Shown: positions 57,491 through 64,000 of the stretch, in pieces
Layout of the letters: each line of letters starts with the position of its first letter
Numbering within the stretch: position 1 is the first letter of the stretch
DNA from: Perognathus longimembris pacificus
Taxonomy: Eukaryota > Chordata > Mammalia > Rodentia > Heteromyidae
Reading direction: 5' to 3'
DNA length: 64,000 nucleotides
Assembly: GCF_023159225.1 (NCBI RefSeq)
Contig: NC_063176.1
Span: forward strand, 34,775,286-34,839,285
Program-made: the position numbers and the translations under genes
Notes under the pieces: generated by a model
Told to the model about the DNA's origin: nothing
The model's database searches: none
Seen by the model: the letters and a program-made list of their open reading frames with translations, nothing else

Positions 57491-58884
57491 CTAAGAAAAA
57501 GCCCCTTTCCACAATGATTGTTTAAGCAAATCACATAAAATGAGTTGCTCTAAGATGTTAACTTCTGAATGTTCTTCTCATCATGCACTGTCTAGAGTTA
57601 CTAAATATACAGTGTTACAACGCATAAACAAGGTGAGTAAATGGCTCAAACACGTGTATGAATACTTATTTTGCACAAATCAACAGCTTAATAAATTCAC
57701 ATTACATTGCTCCAGTACAAATAATTTTAACAAATAATCAGATATTCCAACCATGACTAGCTCTAGACATTTGTTTTAAGTGCAAATCCTGGCTGTTTGC
57801 CATACATCTGGTGTCATTAACAAAATTAAAACTAATTTTACTAAAATTTAAAACAGATGAATACTCCTTAAAAATTTAAGGATGCCTTAGCAATTTAAGG
57901 ATGATTCTGCTTCTTAATTAGCTGTTTCTGACTTTATTATGTGACTTGAATTATTCAAAAATCAACCTCAAACCCTTAAAGAATACAAAATATCTTTCAA
58001 TCAAGCAATTACTTGATGTCTATCTGATGGCTAACAAGGTCTAATTTGACATAGGCAAATCTTGAAAAATAGAGCCCAAAATAAAACTGTCAGTATAACA
58101 ATGTATTTCTAATATAAGAAAATTAACGTTTTTATTCCAGTCAGCAAACAAGAAGAGATTCAATCATGCAAGTCAATTTAAAAAATTTTGTATAGTCAAA
58201 TCAACAATCAATATTTTTGCTTGAGAAAAACATTATAACACATTTTTGTCCATAATATTACTTCATCAAGTTTCTTTTTCCTTTATAATGCTTTAAAGAC
58301 ATGTTTAATTCTGGAATGTAGAGACTTATTACACTCCATTCCTTCCTCCTATAATATCCTAGTTACTTATCCTAGAAGAAATTGACTACAGTTGAGCCCA
58401 AAGAGAGGATGAAAAACAGGTATCATTAACATGAATAAAGTTTCTCAAGGAATCAAGAAAATCTGCTGTAAAGGACATCTGACTTAAGGAAAGCTAGTTT
58501 TGGAATGTTTATTATTATTCAAGTACTCTTATCTGATACCATTTACTACTTGATGTTTATTTAGCCACAATAACTCTAACTCTGCTTTGCAAGCTGAAGT
58601 GAATCCTTACTGATTTGGGAAATTTTGTACCTGGATATCTTATCTCCTTGTTCTAATTTACTCTCTATATTGTCTGAAACATATTCATAACTTCAAGTAT
58701 AATCTCTGTGAAGCTTAAAATTCCTAAATTAAGCTACTGTATGCAAATCATTAGCATTAGGATTCCTGTTGTCACGAGATTTTCAAGTAGAAGATAGAAC
58801 AAATAAAACACTGAAAATATAAGGACTATTACCTATGAAGAAATTTAAATTAGGATAACATTAAAGACCAATGGCTACTTTCGA

Positions 58885-59260
58885 TTGAGGGATTTAAAAA
58901 ACACCTCTGCTCAGCAGAGAGGGAAGTGGACAAGACAGGATTGTAGTTTAAGGCCAGCCTGGCAAAAGTTAATGAAAATTTATCTCAACAAACAAGCTAA
59001 ATGTAGTGGTTCAGACCTGTAATCCCAGCTAGGTGGGAAATGAAAGTGGAGAATTGTGCTCAACAGAAAAAGCTGGGTGTAGTGATTCATGCCTGTCCTA
59101 TTAGGGAGATTATTTCTTGGGAAGATCATGGTCCAGGCTAACCTGGATAAGTGAGACCTTTTCTCAAAAATAAGGAGAAGAAAAAGGGCTGAAAGCATCA
59201 CTCAAATGGTAGAGTCCAAGTTCAAACTTAATATCACCAAAAGAACAAACAAATAATTGT
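58885..59260 (+). repeat. B1-like SINE cluster
   Basis: GTTTAAGGCCAGCCTGGCAA, TGTAGTGGTTCAGACCTGTA ATCCCAGC and GTAGTGATTCATGCCTGTCC indicate two or three diverged monomers. Confidence 0.7.
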
Positions 59261-59474
59261 ATCCTTAATCTACTCAAAAACTGATTTGAAGACAAAAATA
59301 ACTGAGATGAAGACCTCTACAAAATAAATGAGCACAGCAAACCCAGCTTTTCTTTGGCTTATTTCTGTTGAACTTCGTATTCTTTGAGTAGAACTACAGA
59401 GAATAAGCAGGACACCCTGCTCAAGATAGAGTCTAATAAAAGACACCACATAAAAAACTACACACATTGTAGGG

Positions 59475-59598
59475 AACTAGAATTGGGAACTAGAAGTAAA
59501 TAATACACACAATAAGGAAAACACCTATCTGTACTTAACTAGAACTGGGAACTAGAAGTAAATAATACACACAATAAGGAAAACACCTATCTGTACTT
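59475..59598 (+). repeat. 62-bp tandem duplication
   Basis: 59475-59536 and 59537-59598 differ at one base (GAATTGGG against GAACTGGG). Unit starts AACTAGAA and ends ATCTGTACTT. Confidence 0.92.
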
Positions 59599-59714
59599 AG
59601 ATTGTAAGTAATGGGGGAGTACCCCTGATATCTTTTGACAAGTCAGCTCCCTTCACCTAAATGTGCAGTTTCAGTTCATGCAATAACATGATCTAAATGA
59701 ATTTAAAGCAGAGG

Positions 59715-59800
59715 GCTTGGGAAGCAGTACTTGCCTAGCATGTGCAATGCTCTAGGTTCAAGCTCCAGCATCAACTTTTTTTTTTTAAAGCACAAAGTTT
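59715..59800 (+). repeat. ID-like SINE monomer
   Basis: GTACTTGCCTAGCATGTGCA and AGGTTCAAGCTCCAGCATCA. Confidence 0.65.
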
Positions 59801-59940
59801 TGTCCCAGCTTAAAGAAAGCAAATAAAAGCTCTAGGTGAGAGCAACTTCAATATATATAAACCTCAAATTCTTATAAGATACAAAAACTACATGAAAATT
59901 GATCGATTCAGTTACAAAACTTAGCTATGGCATTGTTAAT

Positions 59941-60183
59941 AACAGCAATAAAGGGGACTGGGGATATGGCCTAGTGGCAAGAGTGCTCGCCTCGTATACA
60001 TGAAGCCCTGGGTTCGATTCCTCAGTACCACATATACAGAAAACGGCCAGAAGTGGCTCTGTGGCTCAAGTGGAGAGTGCTAGCCTTGAGCAAAGAGAAG
60101 CCAGGGACAGTGCTCAGGCCCTGAGTCCGAGGCTCCAGGACTGGCCAAAAATAAATAAATAAATAAATAACAGCAATAAAGGG
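59941..60183 (+). repeat. IDL-Geo SINE with 15-bp target duplication
   Basis: Body 59956-60168 with (AAAT)n tail; AACAGCAATAAAGGG on each side. Intact GGTTCGATTCC box. Confidence 0.96.
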
Positions 60184-60300
60184 AGGAAAGGGGTAACATA
60201 ACAACAAACAGTACAAGAAATGTATCCAATGCCTAATGTATGAAACTGTAGCCTCTCTGTAATTCAGCTTGATAATAAAAAAAATTAAAAAAAAGAATTT
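60184..60300 (+). repeat. LINE-1 3' tail
   Basis: GTACAAGAAATGTATCCAAT then AAACTGTAGCCTCTCTGTAA, nearly the same as the 4077-4240 insertion. Confidence 0.75.
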
Positions 60301-60904
60301 TCATTCACAAAAGACAAAACAGCTATGCTTAATGTATCTAAAGTAATAAACAAGAAGTTTGAAAAATACAAGCAAGGAAGACATATAGACAATGTACATG
60401 TATAAGACATATACAACATAATGGAAATTTTTCATGTACTGAAATGTTATATGATGAAAATAAAAAAATCATAACCAACCAGTAAGAGTATAACCAACTA
60501 AAGGAGAAAATTAGTGAATGAAGTAGGCCTGTTGAAATAAATAATCCAGTATGCAGACCAGGAAGACAAAGAAATAGGAAATATAGTAACAATATTTAGG
60601 GATATTGAAAATGAAGCATGTGATAGGCCCTTAAAAAGACCTAACATATTTCTAATTAGATTTCCAGAAAGAGATAACAGATAAATATGAAGAAATAATA
60701 CCTGAGAGATGATAGAGAATTATAGAATTCCAAAATGGTAGGAAAACTCACAAATCTCAAGCAGAATAAATACAAAGAAATACTTGTATAGAAACTTCCT
60801 AGTAGTAAAATTTCTATTTATATTCAAAATAGTTAATCAAATTTTAAAAGACAGATAAAAAGATATAACACTTGGCAACAACAATGGAAGTTAGAAGACA
60901 TCTT

Positions 60905-61265
60905 TTTTTCTTTTTCCTTTTGATAGTTCTGGCATTTGAACTGAAGGTATGGTATTTGCTAGGAAGGCACTCTATCACTAAGCTAAGCCTCCAACCCTTT
61001 TTAGCACTGCCCAGATGTACACTTGAATAATGATCTACCTATTTTAGACTTCATACCATAGCTCAAAGTCTCACAAATTTTTCCCCAGGCTGTGGAAACA
61101 ATGATCCTCCTAATATCAGCCTTTTATGACAATCATACACACACCCCTATCTATGGATGAGAAAGGAGTCCTACATGAATGCCCAGGCTGGCTTTGAACC
61201 ACAATCTTTCTCATCTTAGCTTTGCAAGTAAATAAGATAACAAACATGAGCCACCTGTCTAGCTT
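60905..61265 (-). repeat. Reverse ID- and B1-Geo-like SINE fragments
   Basis: CTGGCATTTGAACTGAAGGT, GTCTCACAAATTTTTCCCCA and CCAGGCTGGCTTTGAACCAC. Diverged. Confidence 0.6.
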
Positions 61266-61739
61266 GGAATAGCATCTTAAATGTGACTTTCCATGAAAAT
61301 ATCCTCATACAACTTCCCTTAAAGAACCTTCTACAGGTACAGGATGCATATCAGACACAAAGATCAGAGAAATAAAAAAAGGGTAGTAAACAAAGATTTT
61401 TAATAAATCAAAGAAACTAAAAATGTAGATTTTATAGAATAGAGAAAGTAAAATAGATACAAAATACTAGTCAACAAATGGTAAATTGTGAGGGGTAATC
61501 AGAATTGAAGCATTCAAGTTGTTTGTATTTTTCAAAAGGAACTTAAACTATCTTTAGACTTTGAATCATAGACATTGAATATAACTTCCAAACAAGCATA
61601 GAAGCTATACATTCTATTTCAATAATTTATTTTTAAAAGGATCTAGAGCTATATGACACAATTAAAAATTGGACTGGACATATATATATATGTTTCCTTA
61701 ATCAAAAATATACATTACTTTACTCTAAAGCACATGAGA

Positions 61740-62130
61740 ATTATTCAGAATAAAGACTCTAATTGAAAGATGTTGGATAACAGGGGAGCAGAGGGAGTTA
61801 TTTGAGTTAAAATATAATATATACATGTGGAAAGTACCACGTTGAAAAAAAAAATGACAGCAAAGAAAAACAGGCTCTACCAGCAGGACAGAGAGGGTGA
61901 ATATAGAAGATGAGTAAGGTGAATATGATTGATGTGCTTCACATGTGCACATAAAAATAGAACAAAACCTATTGAAATTGCTCTAATAAACTAGGAGGAG
62001 GAAGGATACTGATGAAGGGAATAAGTCTGATGGAGTATATTGTATGAATATGTGTAAAGTCACATATTGCACCACTTATGGGCCATTATACCACTTATGT
62101 ATGCTAATTTTTAAAATCTTAATAAAAGAA
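61740..62130 (+). repeat. LINE-1 3' tail
   Basis: GGATAACAGGGGAGCAGAGG and an ending with ATGTATGCTAATTTTTAAAA and AATAAAAG. Confidence 0.5.
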
Positions 62131-62440
62131 AAATGAAAAAATAGGACAACTACCAAATGACCAATTAAGACATAAGGCTCAACAAATGTCATGACTTAAT
62201 CAAATAAACCATATTTTGAAATAGTAATATCAAGTTTAGTACAGAAAGATAGCTACTCATCTGAAAATGTAAAAACATACTTCAATAACTCAAAAGTCAA
62301 AGAATCAAAATGGAAATAAGAATATATTCAAAACTATAAGCAATAAAAATTAAAGAGACAAAATTAATAGTTCAGGCATCAGTATACTGGATCATATTAG
62401 AATCTTAAAAGTATAAATTATTTTAAACAGAACATTCTTT

Positions 62441-62905
62441 TTTGTTGGTTGTAGGATTTGAACTCAGGTCCTGGTGCTGTTGCTGAGCCTCTTTGTGCTC
62501 AAGGCTAATAAGGCTCTACCACTTGAGCCACGGCACCACTTCTGGTTTTCGAGTGGTTAATTGCAGACAAGAGTCTCATGGGGACTTTTTTTTTTTTTTT
62601 TTTGCCAGTCCTGGGCCTTGGACTCAGGGCCTGAGCACTGTCCCTGGCTTCTTTTTGCTCAAGGCTAGCACTCTGCCATTTGAGCCACAGTGCAGCGGCA
62701 CTTCTGGCCATTTTCAGTATATGTGGTGCTGAGAAATCAAACCCAGGGCTTCATGTATACGAGGCGAGCACTCTTGCCACTAGGCCATATCCCCAGCCCT
62801 CTCGTGGGGACTTTTCTACCTCCATGGCTTCGAACTGAGATCTTCAGATCTCAGTCTCAGGAGTAGCTAAGATTAGAGGCATGAGCCACTGGTTCCTCGC
62901 TATGA
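62441..62905 (-). repeat. B1-Geo SINE split by a younger SINE
   Basis: The Geo half (GGATTTGAACTCAGGTCCTG) runs to about 62589; the B1 half resumes at about 62802 and ends AGGCATGAGCCACTGGTTCC. Confidence 0.92.
62590..62801 (-). repeat. IDL-Geo SINE nested in a B1-Geo
   Basis: T-run, GCCAGTCCTGGGCCTTGGAC to CCATATCCCCAGCCCTC. TGGGGACTTTT is found on both sides. Confidence 0.95.
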
Positions 62906-63086
62906 GCACTGATTTTTATTGACAATATTTCTGGTAAGCAGAAGACATTTTATAACACTAAATTTGGAGGTAAAAGTTTTCACATTACCCCAAAGAGCAA
63001 CAACTCAAATGTATGACTATTAAAAGCTGCAACTGTGTGTACTGAAATATGTGAAAATGGCTGAATATGTATTGTGTGTATATATA

Positions 63087-63120
63087 GATAGAGAGAGAGA
63101 GAGAGGGAGAGAGAGAGAGG
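63087..63120. repeat. (GA)n microsatellite
   Basis: About sixteen AG units with one GGG interruption, following TATA-rich sequence. Confidence 0.9.
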
Positions 63121-63429
63121 TAAAACTTTCTGAGACGCTGATGTCATAATTAATATTAAATGTGTTTTAGTAGATTTTAATCCTGTAGGCCAGTCTATGA
63201 TAGTGTATGTTTTATGTACTGCTGATGACAGAAATAAAACTATTAAGTGCATATTTGTTCAATTTTATTCTTGTAGTCAGAAATACTTCTGTAGTAAAAA
63301 TTTAATATTCAACACATAGAAATTAATAAAATAGGAAATAAACATATACTTTAATGGTGTGGCTCAAATAAAAAAAAGACAAAAAAGAATACCTGAAAAG
63401 TAATAGAAAAAAGCCCTGGCAAAATTAAA

Positions 63430-63620
63430 CAAAAAGCTGGTAATGCTTGTAATCCTAACTTGGGAGATTGATAGTATAAAGATTGGGATTCAAGGCCAAT
63501 TTGGACAGAAACGTTCAGAAGACTCTATCTTCAACTAACAGCAAAAATCAAAGTGTCAGCCTAGAAAGTGCTGTAACTGGAGTTCAAAGCCCAGTGCTGA
63601 GGGGAAAAAAAATCTAAATA
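63430..63620 (+). repeat. Diverged B1-Geo SINE
   Basis: GGTAATGCTTGTAATCCTAA, CTATCTTCAACTAACAGCAA and GAGTTCAAAGCCCAGTGCTG. Confidence 0.75.
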
Positions 63621-63750
63621 AGACAAACATTAATTAGGAATAAAAAATGGTATAAATATATGTACCATTAACAGTAAGTAGGATATTATAAAATTTATGA
63701 CAGTAAATAAGAATTTTAAGTGTATAAATTCCTAGGAAAAAATACAGGAC

Positions 63751-63948
63751 TGGAGCTGGGAATGTGGCCTAGTGGTAGACTACTTATCTAGCATGTATGA
63801 AGCCCTGGGTTCAATTTCTCAGCACCACATATACAGAAAAAATGTGGAAGTGGTGCTGTGGCTCAAGTGGTAGTATTAGCCAGGGATAGTGACCAGGCCC
63901 TGGGTTCAAGTTCCAGGACCAGCAAAAAACAAAAACAAAAACAAAAAA
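63751..63948 (+). repeat. IDL-Geo SINE
   Basis: GGAGCTGGGAATGTGGCCTA to GGTTCAAGTTCCAGGACCAG with a CAAAAA tail. Confidence 0.92.
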
Positions 63949-64000
63949 AGAACTAAGATATTTGAAAGAAATTACACCAGCAATATAACAGTCTCCACAA

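Larger units (their letters stand above)
54579..64000. other. SLC30A9: SLC30A9 intron 2 (partial), no recognised exon
   Basis: I searched the minus strand for the human exon 2 peptide (for example VTFGSFSNMVPCSHPYIG) and did not find it. The interval holds repeats listed separately and unique AT-rich DNA, notably 57300-58880 and 58250-58850. Confidence 0.7.

Overview
The window is eukaryotic, mammalian nuclear DNA: AT-rich, with small exons flanked by GT..AG introns, and dense in SINE, LINE-1 and microsatellite sequence. The commonest repeat is a dimeric SINE. Its left part is tRNA-Ala/ID-like (GGGCTGGGGATATGGCCTAG, then GGTTCGATTCC) and its right part begins near GGCCAGAAGTGGCGCTGTGG. This matches my recollection of IDL-Geo, a family described only from geomyoid rodents (kangaroo rats, pocket mice, pocket gophers). 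The organism is therefore most likely a heteromyid or geomyid rodent.

One protein-coding gene is clearly present. SLC30A9 (ZnT9, a mitochondrial zinc exporter of the cation diffusion facilitator family) runs right to left on the minus strand. Sixteen exons were placed to the base, from 54578 down to the stop codon at 18634. They correspond to exons 3-18 of the 18-exon human gene. All reading-frame phases join correctly, giving 1430 coding bases and about 475 residues ending in HVDLEIL. Exons 1-2 and the promoter were not found and should lie beyond base 64000; no CpG-rich stretch is visible here.

Layout. Bases 1-2050 are SINE-free and end in two closely spaced AATAAA signals, which looks like the 3' UTR of a plus-strand gene converging on SLC30A9; BEND4 is the candidate from human gene order. 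Bases 2900-16930 are repeat-rich intergenic DNA with nested SINEs, a short LINE-1 insertion with a 19-bp target duplication, a Tigger-like DNA transposon remnant and an unassigned 126-codon open frame. Bases 16930-18633 are the probable SLC30A9 3' UTR. Bases 18634-54578 hold the exons and introns. Intron 17 contains a long degraded LINE-1 and an 801-bp solo LTR with a 5-bp target duplication. Bases 54579-64000 are intron 2, with no recognised exon but with one 37-nt stretch bounded by strong splice sites.

No exotic system such as a CRISPR array, defence island or biosynthetic cluster is present. The best leads are small-scale: a tandem NAGNAG acceptor at exon 3, a possible poison exon in intron 2, a 28-bp near-perfect hairpin in intron 6, the tRNA-like character of the Geo monomer and its sharing between two SINE architectures, and several young SINE insertions with perfect target duplications.
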